64,000 bases of DNA from an uncultured Bacteroidota bacterium. Its GTDB lineage: Bacteria > Bacteroidota > Bacteroidia > Bacteroidales > SZUA-534. The number at the start of each line of letters is the position of its first letter. The stretch's first letter is position 1. Below, piece after piece: positions 52,689 to 59,755 of this stretch. Position numbers and translations under genes: made by a program. The notes under the pieces were generated by a model that did no database searches, was not told where the DNA came from, and saw nothing but the letters and a program-made list of their open reading frames with translations. The stretch is from positions 1-64,000 of the forward strand of contig CAMKOM010000007.1 in assembly GCA_946414435.1 (NCBI GenBank), read 5' to 3'.

Positions 52689-53673
52689 GGTTAAAATGGA
52701 TAATCTTATTGCTTTGATTGAGCAATACAGGAACTTAGGCATAGACTCGCAGATTGACTACGAGAAGTTCTATCTGTATTCCATAATCACCCACTCAACC
52801 GCCATTGAGGGTTCAACAGTTACGGAAATAGAAAATCAACTGCTATTCGATGAAGGCTTATCCGCAAACGGAAAAACAATTGCCGAGCAGATGATGAACC
52901 TTGATTTGAAAAAGGCATACGAAGAGAGTATCAGTCTGGCTAAAAGTCATACCGACATTACAATAGACGTTCTCAAAGGCCTTGCCCACCTTGTAATGCT
53001 GAATACTGGCTCAACCTACAACACGCCACTTGGAACGTTCTCGTCAGCAAATGGAGATATACGTTTGGTGAATGTTACCGCAGGTTTCGGCGGAAAATCG
53101 TATATGAGTTTCCAAAAGGTTCCGACAAAACTGCAGGAATTCTGCGACTGGCTAAACGCCCAAAGGGCAAAGAAAATGTCGCTGGCGGAACGATATATCT
53201 TCAGTTTCGAAGCGCATTACCGCCTGGTAACAATCCACCCCTGGGCCGACGGGAACGGACGTATGGCAAGGCTGATTATGAACCATATCCAATTCGAATT
53301 CGGATTGATACCAACAAAGGTTCTGAAAGATGACAGAGGCGATTACATAAGCGCTCTAATTGCCACGCAGGAATCTGACGACACAACTCATTTTCTGGAG
53401 TTTATGACCGCGGAAATGGTCAAAACCATATCGTTGGATATTGATGCTTTCCTGAAATCGACAGAAGACGGTAGGGAGAAAAAGCAAAAAAGTAGGGAGA
53501 AAATCATACAACTTCTGAAAACACACCCCGACTACTCTGCAAGAAAACTGGCCGAATCAATTGGCATAACACCCAAAGCCATTGAAAAACAGTTGGCCAA
53601 ACTAAAGGCCGATGGCAGCATTAAAAGAGAAGGTCCTGACAAAGGCGGCCGATGGGTTGTTCTTGCCAAATAG
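52687..53673 (+). CDS. Fic family protein with C-terminal winged helix
   Basis: A 328-residue protein that probably transfers AMP to a target protein. An N-terminal inhibitory motif STAIEGS near residue 38 fits the (S/T)xxxE(G/N) class II pattern, which blocks the active site. The Fic core has the complete catalytic motif HPWADGNGRMAR near 182, with the flap (SYMSFQKVP) near 140. A linker with the repeat GREKKQKSREKI (about 262-273) leads to a winged helix (SARKLAESIGITPKAIEKQL). The alternative start is the ATG at 52696. The gene is bounded by direct repeats and appears to be an inserted unit. Confidence 0.92.
   Translation: MVKMDNLIALIEQYRNLGIDSQIDYEKFYLYSIITHSTAIEGSTVTEIENQLLFDEGLSANGKTIAEQMMNLDLKKAYEESISLAKSHTDITIDVLKGLAHLVMLNTGSTYNTPLGTFSSANGDIRLVNVTAGFGGKSYMSFQKVPTKLQEFCDWLNAQRAKKMSLAERYIFSFEAHYRLVTIHPWADGNGRMARLIMNHIQFEFGLIPTKVLKDDRGDYISALIATQESDDTTHFLEFMTAEMVKTISLDIDAFLKSTEDGREKKQKSREKIIQLLKTHPDYSARKLAESIGITPKAIEKQLAKLKADGSIKREGPDKGGRWVVLAK
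53470..53504 (+). repeat. Two in-frame copies of the GTAGGGAGAAAA motif inside the Fic gene
   Basis: Copies at 53470-53484 and 53490-53504 are 20 nt apart and encode the linker between the Fic core and the winged helix. They match the three copies at the promoter, including the 20-nt spacing. Confidence 0.85.
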
Positions 53674-53674
53674 A

Positions 53675-53708
53675 AAACTGAAAACGGTTATCAGGCACCC
53701 GATAAAGT
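53675..53708. repeat. Right copy of the direct repeat flanking the Fic gene
   Basis: It begins within two bases of the Fic stop codon and repeats the 3' end of the GyrI-like gene at 52581-52614 with one mismatch. It has no coding role here. Confidence 0.9.
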
Positions 53709-53743
53709 AGAATACACCTGAAAATCAATCAAAAACACATTGC

Positions 53744-53785
53744 ACAACATTGTGTCACACAACTCTGTGTTATACAATGTTGTGT
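53744..53785. repeat. Three 12-nt direct repeats at exact 15-nt spacing
   Basis: ACAACATTGTGT (53744), ACAACTCTGTGT (53759) and ACAATGTTGTGT (53774) share ACAAY-NN-TGTGT, each itself a near palindrome. The outer two also form an 11-nt inverted repeat (53743-53753 with 53774-53784). They lie between the convergent Fic and LytTR genes and look like a regulator-binding array or a hairpin terminator. Confidence 0.75.
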
Positions 53786-53825
53786 GATTTGAAAATCTGG
53801 TTCAGAAGAAAATTTTTTAACCCAA

Positions 53826-54737
53826 TCAACTGAATTTCAGCCGTTCTGACACCGCCACGCGGTACGATTCGCCAATTGGAACGACTGCGCCGCCTTCCAA
53901 CGTAATCTGCGTGCGGCTGCTGGCGGTTATCCGACTCAGATTCACAATATACGACTTGTGGACGCGGGCGAAACGGTCGTCGGGCAGTTGCTCAAGAATG
54001 CGTTTCATACTCATTAGAACCAACAGCGGCGTGGCTGCGCCGTGCTGGAAAATCTTCAGGTACTCGCCCATTCCTTCAATGTAAAGAATGTTGTCGGGCT
54101 TGACGCGAACTTGCTTGTAATCAGTCTTGAAGACCAACTCACTTTCCGCTTTCCGCGCATTGGCCGCACTGCGGTTCAACTCTTCGATTGTCGCCTGATT
54201 CTTCTGATTTTCAGCCTTGAGAGCCCGAATCTGCTTCTCGGCACGAATATTCTTGACATAAGCCATAAGTCCCAAATCCACACCGATAAGCAACAATGCG
54301 ATAAGTAGTTTCATTGTTTCAGGGCGCATCGGGCGGTGTCCGCGGTCGGGCAAAATCTGCGGCGGCATTCCTTCGGCAGAGCGCATTTCGGCTGGCGCGG
54401 GACGGTTCAAAGTGTCAAACGGCGGCGGCGTTGCGTTGGCGAGCGGCACGTTCATTGGCATTGGCGGCGGCACAGAGCCTTCCTGCGCCATTGGCGGCGG
54501 GCCTTGGAACATTCCTTGCGGCCCCTGCGGCGGCGCAATCGGATTGCCCACATTGAAGCAATAAAACCCGAATCCGACAAGCAAAACCAGCGTCACTGGT
54601 ATGTAAAAAATCAGTTTTCGGCGAAAGAAAAGCGGGGCAAGAAGGAAATGGTGCAGCAAGAGCAAAAACAGATAGGGCAAAATCTGTATCGCAAACTGAG
54701 TCAGATAGTTAACCAAACTTGTTTGAACCGTTTCCAT
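53826..54737 (-). CDS. Membrane-bound LytTR transcriptional regulator
   Basis: A 303-residue protein. Two membrane helices (about 8-33 and 37-58) are followed by an unusual Pro/Met-rich loop (about 60-140: PPQGPQGMFQGPPP, PPPMPMNVP), a third helix (141-160), a coiled coil (160-195) and a C-terminal LytTR DNA-binding domain (about 200-303: NILYIEGMGEYLKIF, RVHKSYIVNLSRI, VPIGESYRVAV). No kinase or receiver domain is present, so it probably senses a signal directly at the membrane. It is divergent from the carbohydrate-binding lipoprotein gene and may control it. A -7 element ends only 6 nt from the ATG, so the mRNA would be leaderless or nearly so. Confidence 0.86.
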   Translation of the reverse strand: METVQTSLVNYLTQFAIQILPYLFLLLLHHFLLAPLFFRRKLIFYIPVTLVLLVGFGFYCFNVGNPIAPPQGPQGMFQGPPPMAQEGSVPPPMPMNVPLANATPPPFDTLNRPAPAEMRSAEGMPPQILPDRGHRPMRPETMKLLIALLLIGVDLGLMAYVKNIRAEKQIRALKAENQKNQATIEELNRSAANARKAESELVFKTDYKQVRVKPDNILYIEGMGEYLKIFQHGAATPLLVLMSMKRILEQLPDDRFARVHKSYIVNLSRITASSRTQITLEGGAVVPIGESYRVAVSERLKFS

Positions 54738-54742
54738 ACGTG

Positions 54743-54750
54743 CAAAGATA
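54743..54750 (-). promoter_or_regulatory. -7 promoter element for the LytTR gene
   Basis: Reverse strand TATCTTTG, a full TAnnTTTG match, with its last base 6 nt from the start codon. A CAAA (reverse TTTG) at 54768-54771 could be the -33 element, at a slightly short 17-nt spacing. Confidence 0.55.
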
Positions 54751-54870
54751 CAGGATTTTGAAGCGGACAAAGCCGATTTGTTTAAGAAAAAGCGGCGTTT
54801 GTTGAATAAAGTTGGCGCTGGCGCAAGCCCGCCCTACTTTAGCGGCAGGTTTAACAAAAAAATGTGTGCT

Positions 54871-56613
54871 ATGAAAAAAGGATATTTCGCTTTCGCGATG
54901 CTGCTGATAGGTTGCGGAAGTTGCTCAACCGACAATTTCGACGACATAACGCCCGTCGGCGAAAGCCAAACCGCCACGGCCGACACCACAACGGTGTCGC
55001 CAAAGTTCGACAGTTCAATCTTGGAAGAAGACAACTTTGCGGAAACCAAGTTCGACCGCACAATAAAAATAGTGTTTGCCGACGGCGGCGCGCGGGTTAC
55101 GGGCGACGAGAACGGCATTGTGGCCGTCAGCGGAAACCACGTGACGGTGAACAACACCACCGACGAGAAGGTGGTTTTCGAACTTTCGGGAACGGCGGCC
55201 GACGGCTCGATGAAACTGTACAATCAGAAGAAACAGGCGCTGATTCTCAACAATTTAGACCTGACCAACACGCAGGGCGCAGCCATTAACAATCAGGGCA
55301 AAAAACGTTGCTTTGTGGTGGTGAAAGGCGCCAACGCGCTGAAAGACGCTGCCACCTATTCCACCACCGACGGCGAAGACGAGAAAGCCGCCATTTTCAG
55401 CGAAGGGAAACTCATTTTCAGCGGCGACGGCACGCTCAGCGTCACCGCGCAAGGCAAATCGGGAATCACAAGCGACGACTACGTGCATTTTATGGGCACG
55501 CCCACGGTCACCGTCAGTTCGTCGGCGGGGCACGGCGTACGCGGGAAAGACGCCGTCATTGTGTCGGGCGGAACTATCAATGTCAGTGTGTCGGCCAATA
55601 TGAAGAAGGGCATTGCTTCCGACTCGCTTGTCTGCATAAACGACGGCACAACGGTGATAAACGTCACTGGTTCAGCGGCATACGATAGCGAAGACGCGGA
55701 ATACAGCGGCACCGCTGGAATAAAGGCCGACTGCTTGTTCGAAATCAACGGCGGCTCGCTCGACATAACCAACTCGGGCGCGGGCGGCAAAGGCATAAGC
55801 GGCGATTTGACGGGCTGCTTCAACGGCGGCAGCGTGACGGTGACCGTCAGCGGCTCAAACTACGGCCAATCGTCGGCCAATCCGTTCGGCCGCGGCGGCA
55901 ACTCTTCCAATTCAAACAGCGTTTCGGCCAAGGGCATAAAGTTCGACGGCAACATAATCTTTGCGGGCGGCTCGGTTGCAGTCAAATGCGCTGCAAATGA
56001 AGGAATTGAGTCGAAAGGCAACATAATCATTACCGACGGCGTGGTTTACAGTTATTCGGCCACCGACGATGCCATAAATTCGGCTGGAACATTCACAATC
56101 AGTGGCGGTTACGTGTGCGGACACGCCCCAAGCAACGACGGATTGGACGCCAACGGCAATTTCTACATTAAGGGCGGCACCGTTTACGCCATAGGCAGCA
56201 CGGCGCCCGAACTGGCAATCGACGCCAACACCGAAGGCGGCTGCAAACTCTATGTGTCGGGCGGCACAATTGTGGCCGTGGGCGGACTGGAATCGGGCGC
56301 AAGCCTTACGCAGAGTTGCTATCAGGCGTCGTCGTGGAACAAAAACACCTGGTACTCGATGACCGCGGGCGACACCGAGATAGCCTTCAAGACACCCGCA
56401 AGCGGCGGCACACCGCTGGTTGTGTCGGGCGCCGAAAAACCGACACTCGTGAGCGGCGCGTCGGTGACGGGCGGAACGAGCCTATTCGGCGGAATGTTTG
56501 TTGTCGGCGGCTCGGCGAGCGAAGGTTCCGAAGTGTCGCTGTCGTCATACTCGGGCGGCAACGGCGGCGGATTCGGCGGCCCTGGCGGCGGCGGACGGCC
56601 TGGCGGATGGTAA
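54871..56613 (+). CDS. Carbohydrate-binding beta-helix lipoprotein (DUF4353/Cthe_2159-like)
   Basis: A 580-residue exported protein with lipobox LIGCGSCST. Residues about 60-500 are made of short beta-strand repeats rich in Gly, Asn, Ser and Thr (LNNLDLTNTQGAAINNQG, FSGDGTLSVTAQGKSGITSDD, ISGGYVCGHAPSNDGLDANG), the right-handed parallel beta-helix of the Cthe_2159 cellulose/pectin-binding family. The tail is a Gly-rich stretch ending GGPGGGGRPGGW. A TACTTTAG sequence at 54835 is one base off the -7 consensus. The start is the ATG at 54871, which gives a normal signal; the frame extends upstream without need. It may be controlled by the divergent LytTR gene. Confidence 0.83.
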   Translation: MKKGYFAFAMLLIGCGSCSTDNFDDITPVGESQTATADTTTVSPKFDSSILEEDNFAETKFDRTIKIVFADGGARVTGDENGIVAVSGNHVTVNNTTDEKVVFELSGTAADGSMKLYNQKKQALILNNLDLTNTQGAAINNQGKKRCFVVVKGANALKDAATYSTTDGEDEKAAIFSEGKLIFSGDGTLSVTAQGKSGITSDDYVHFMGTPTVTVSSSAGHGVRGKDAVIVSGGTINVSVSANMKKGIASDSLVCINDGTTVINVTGSAAYDSEDAEYSGTAGIKADCLFEINGGSLDITNSGAGGKGISGDLTGCFNGGSVTVTVSGSNYGQSSANPFGRGGNSSNSNSVSAKGIKFDGNIIFAGGSVAVKCAANEGIESKGNIIITDGVVYSYSATDDAINSAGTFTISGGYVCGHAPSNDGLDANGNFYIKGGTVYAIGSTAPELAIDANTEGGCKLYVSGGTIVAVGGLESGASLTQSCYQASSWNKNTWYSMTAGDTEIAFKTPASGGTPLVVSGAEKPTLVSGASVTGGTSLFGGMFVVGGSASEGSEVSLSSYSGGNGGGFGGPGGGGRPGGW

Positions 56614-56643
56614 TCGGCATTGCGGGCGGAAAACAATTTTTCA

Positions 56644-56651
56644 TATTTTTG
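56644..56651 (+). promoter_or_regulatory. -7 promoter element for the GH35 gene
   Basis: TATTTTTG, a full TAnnTTTG match, 15 nt upstream of the ATG at 56667. It excludes the longer upstream frame, which overlaps the previous gene. Confidence 0.6.
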
Positions 56652-56666
56652 ACAAAACAGTTAAGG

Positions 56667-58307
56667 ATGATGAAAAGGATATTTCTCTCGATTTTTGCAG
56701 GGCTGACAGCGATGATGGTGGCGGCCCAGAGCGACTTGTTCATTTTGGGCGGCGAGTTGAGCAATTCGGCCGCAACCTGCGTGGCCGACATTGACGATGT
56801 GATGCCGCGGATGAAGGCCCTGGGGCTGAACACAGTGCTGGTGCCCGCCTATTGGGAAATGATGGAACCTTCGCCTGGCCAGTTCAACTTCACGCTTATC
56901 GACCGCACCGTTGAGCAGGCGCGGCAACTGCAACTCAAAGTGGTGTTTCTGTGGTTCGGGGCCTGGAAAAACTCAATGTCGTGCTACGCCCCGTCGTGGT
57001 TCAAGACCGACACCAGGCAGTTTCCGCGGGCGCGGACAGCCAGCGGCAAGCCACTCGAGATAGCAAGTTGCTTTTCGGAAAACGTGTTCAAAGCCGACAA
57101 CAAGGCCTTTGGCGAGTTGATGAAGCATATCAGCCAGACGGCCGCCGATGTGGTGACGATGGTGCAGGTTGAGAACGAGATTGGTATGCTCGAAGATGCC
57201 CGCGACCACTCACCGTTGGCCGACGAAGTTTATAACAAAGGCGTTCCGAAGGAATTGATGGACTACCTGAAAAACAACGCCAGCACACTGCACCCGTGGC
57301 TCAAAAATCGGTTCAACGCCAACGGCCACAGTTGGACCGAAGTGTTTGGAAATGACGTATATACCGATGAGATTTTTATGGCCTACAACTACGCCCGATA
57401 TGTGGGCCGCCTTTGCGAGACAGCAAGGCTGTACACCAACATTCCGCTCTACGTGAACGCCGCAATGAACAGCCGCGGACGCCTGCCTGGGCAATATCCG
57501 TCGGCAGGACCGCTGGCTCACCTTATCGATATTTGGCGGGCGGGCGCGCCGCAACTGCTCTGCATAGCCCCCGACATTTACGACACTGGCTTCAAAGGTT
57601 GGGCCGACCAGTACGCACTGCCTGGCAATCCGCTGTTTATCCCCGAAAGCCGATGCTGCGAGAACAGCGGCGCAAGGGCGATGTACGCTTTCGGCCAGCA
57701 CGGCGCCATTGGCTTCTCACCCTTCGCCATTGACCAGGCGCAGCCCGCTGAGACACAAAGCGTTACCGAAGCCTACAAACTACTAAAGCAAATTCGAAAT
57801 CGGCAAACCAAAATCAAGCCGCTGCAATCTTACGGCCTGCTGTTCGACGCCGACGACAAAGAGCGCGTCATTACCGACAACGATATGGTGATAACCTGCC
57901 GCCACTATTTCACCCTGCCTTGGGACCCGCGCGCCACCGACGGCTCTGTCTGGCCCGAAGGCGGCGCCGTACTCTTGAAACTGGCCCCGAACCACTATTT
58001 GCTGGCTGGAACAGGCGTTGTGGTGACGTTTGCTTCGGCCTACGAAAAGGCTCACGAGCAGCAACTTGTGCTGGGCGAAGACGGTTTCATAGCCGCAGGC
58101 GGCAACGACAAGCCGACGCAAAACGGCAGTCAGTTCAAGGGTTCGCGCAAGGGCATTCTCAGTGTCGATGAAGTGACCATTGACGACCAAGGCGCGATAA
58201 ACTTTGTGCGCCGCCACAACGGCGACCAAGACCACCAAGGCCGACACGCGCGAATATCCTGCGGCGAGTGGAAAATCCTGCATATATCGCTCTACGATTA
58301 CGAATAA
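56667..58307 (+). CDS. Glycoside hydrolase family 35 (beta-galactosidase type) with DUF5597
   Basis: A 546-residue secreted enzyme with signal peptide (IFLSIFAGLTAMMVAAQ). The TIM barrel (about 20-360) has the acid/base in VQVENEIG near 167 and the likely nucleophile in FIPESRC near 320. The C-terminal domain (about 370-546) is the DUF5597 beta-sandwich found in Bacteroidetes GH35 enzymes. It should release terminal beta-galactose from plant or host glycans. Its stop overlaps the start of the next gene by one base (TAATG). Confidence 0.9.
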   Translation: MMKRIFLSIFAGLTAMMVAAQSDLFILGGELSNSAATCVADIDDVMPRMKALGLNTVLVPAYWEMMEPSPGQFNFTLIDRTVEQARQLQLKVVFLWFGAWKNSMSCYAPSWFKTDTRQFPRARTASGKPLEIASCFSENVFKADNKAFGELMKHISQTAADVVTMVQVENEIGMLEDARDHSPLADEVYNKGVPKELMDYLKNNASTLHPWLKNRFNANGHSWTEVFGNDVYTDEIFMAYNYARYVGRLCETARLYTNIPLYVNAAMNSRGRLPGQYPSAGPLAHLIDIWRAGAPQLLCIAPDIYDTGFKGWADQYALPGNPLFIPESRCCENSGARAMYAFGQHGAIGFSPFAIDQAQPAETQSVTEAYKLLKQIRNRQTKIKPLQSYGLLFDADDKERVITDNDMVITCRHYFTLPWDPRATDGSVWPEGGAVLLKLAPNHYLLAGTGVVVTFASAYEKAHEQQLVLGEDGFIAAGGNDKPTQNGSQFKGSRKGILSVDEVTIDDQGAINFVRRHNGDQDHQGRHARISCGEWKILHISLYDYE

Positions 58308-59167
58308 TGAAACGTTTTATGCTCATAATCACAATCATTCTGGTCGCCATTGGCGGCGTTGTCGTATTTTTAAAATGCGGAGAATCAGACATTTATCGGA
58401 ATTTTAAAGCCGAAATGCAAGAACGTGAAGGCAGGACTGCCGAAGCGGCGGGACTTTGCACAGCCGATGAGATAAACCGATTGCCCGTCTGCCTGAAGGA
58501 TTTCTGCGAATTTATCGGCCTTGCGGGCACCCCAAAGCACAACATTACGCACTGCCTTTTCCGTCAAGCCGATTTCGTGTTCAACGAGAAGAAGGGCGTG
58601 AGCATTCGAATGGACTACGACCTGTGGATTTTTGCCGACCGTCCGCACCGCGAAGCGTTCTGTAAATCAGCCATTATGGGCATTCCGTTCGAGAGCATTG
58701 ACTATTTCGACACCACAACGCGAAGCGGCGGAATGAAAGGCTACATTGCGAAAATTTTCCAACTTTTCGACCAAAAAGCGCCCAATATGGAACGCACGAT
58801 GTACCTAACCTTGCTGGCCGAAAACGCAATGCTCAATCCGTCGTTTCTGCTATCCGATTTTATTGAATATGAAGACATTGACAGCGTCAGTTGCCGAGCC
58901 GCAATCACATTCAACGGCGTTAGTGGCGAAGGCGTTTTCCGTTTCGACAAAGAAAACGGTGTTCTGAAATTCGAGAGCCAACAGCGGCAGACCGAAGAAC
59001 TCGAAGACGGCACCGTCAGATATATCGGCTGGCGCTGCGAAGGCGGTAACTTCCACAGTGGCAATGAGTTCAAAGTGCCTTCCTTCTGCAAAGTGACCAA
59101 AATCTTCCCCGACCGCGAAGTGGTCTATTTCGACGCAAAAGAGTATGAACTGGAACTGAAGAAGTAA
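58307..59167 (+). CDS. DUF6544-like membrane-anchored protein
   Basis: A 286-residue protein with one N-terminal membrane helix (MLIITIILVAIGGVVVFL). The soluble domain has DYDLWIFADRPHREAF near 102, GMKGYIAKIFQLFD near 147, LLAENAMLNPSFLLSDFIEYEDIDS near 172 and RYIGWRCEGG near 247, the pattern I associate with DUF6544. The function is unknown. It is translationally coupled to GH35 through a one-base overlap, although nothing in it suggests sugar binding. Confidence 0.7.
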   Translation: MKRFMLIITIILVAIGGVVVFLKCGESDIYRNFKAEMQEREGRTAEAAGLCTADEINRLPVCLKDFCEFIGLAGTPKHNITHCLFRQADFVFNEKKGVSIRMDYDLWIFADRPHREAFCKSAIMGIPFESIDYFDTTTRSGGMKGYIAKIFQLFDQKAPNMERTMYLTLLAENAMLNPSFLLSDFIEYEDIDSVSCRAAITFNGVSGEGVFRFDKENGVLKFESQQRQTEELEDGTVRYIGWRCEGGNFHSGNEFKVPSFCKVTKIFPDREVVYFDAKEYELELKK

Positions 59168-59193
59168 GCGCAAATGGCCGTCGTTTCCACCGA

Positions 59194-59685
59194 ATGAACC
59201 TTGCAAACGCCATAACAACCGTCAGAATTTTGTGCAGCGCAGCCATTTTGTTCTGCAATGCGCTCTCGCCAACGTTCTTCGCGCTGTATATCGCCGCTGG
59301 CGTTTCCGACATTGCCGACGGCTGGGTGGCAAGGCGCACAAACACCGCAAGCGAGTTTGGCTCGAAGTTCGACACTGCCGCCGATATGGCTTTTGTCGTT
59401 GTCTGCCTGATAAAACTTGTTCCCGTCGTCAACATTCCCGTTTGGCTCATTGTCTGGACGGGCGCAATCGCCTGCATTAAGATTTTCAATATTGTATCGG
59501 TCTACGCCGAAAAGCGGCAGTTTGCGGCCGTTCATTCTGCAATGAACAAAGTGGCGGGCGCACTGCTGTTCGCTCTGCCGCTGACTTTGGCTATAATCGG
59601 CATAAAATATAGTGCGCCAATAGTTTGCACCATTGCCACATTTGCCGCCATCGACGAAAGTCGGCGAATCAGAAAAAAACTTTAA
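59194..59685 (+). CDS. CDP-alcohol phosphatidyltransferase family protein
   Basis: A 163-residue inner-membrane enzyme with about five helices. The complete family motif D-G-x2-A-R-x8-G-x3-D-x3-D is present at DIADGWVARR...GSKFDTAAD near residues 38-62. It joins a CDP-linked lipid and an alcohol such as glycerol phosphate, inositol or serine. The length is short for PgsA but within the range of stand-alone Bacteroidetes members; the alcohol cannot be read. It lies 26 nt after the DUF6544 gene, probably in the same transcript. Confidence 0.87.
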   Translation: MNLANAITTVRILCSAAILFCNALSPTFFALYIAAGVSDIADGWVARRTNTASEFGSKFDTAADMAFVVVCLIKLVPVVNIPVWLIVWTGAIACIKIFNIVSVYAEKRQFAAVHSAMNKVAGALLFALPLTLAIIGIKYSAPIVCTIATFAAIDESRRIRKKL

Positions 59686-59755
59686 ACTTGACGTCACTTT
59701 TGCATTATAAAAGATATATTGCCAAACAAATTTGCAGTTGGTTAATTTAATACAA

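Noticed and set aside
56316-56666. Upstream extension of the GH35 frame
   Set aside because: It overlaps the carbohydrate-binding gene in another frame; a signal peptide and promoter mark the start at 56667.
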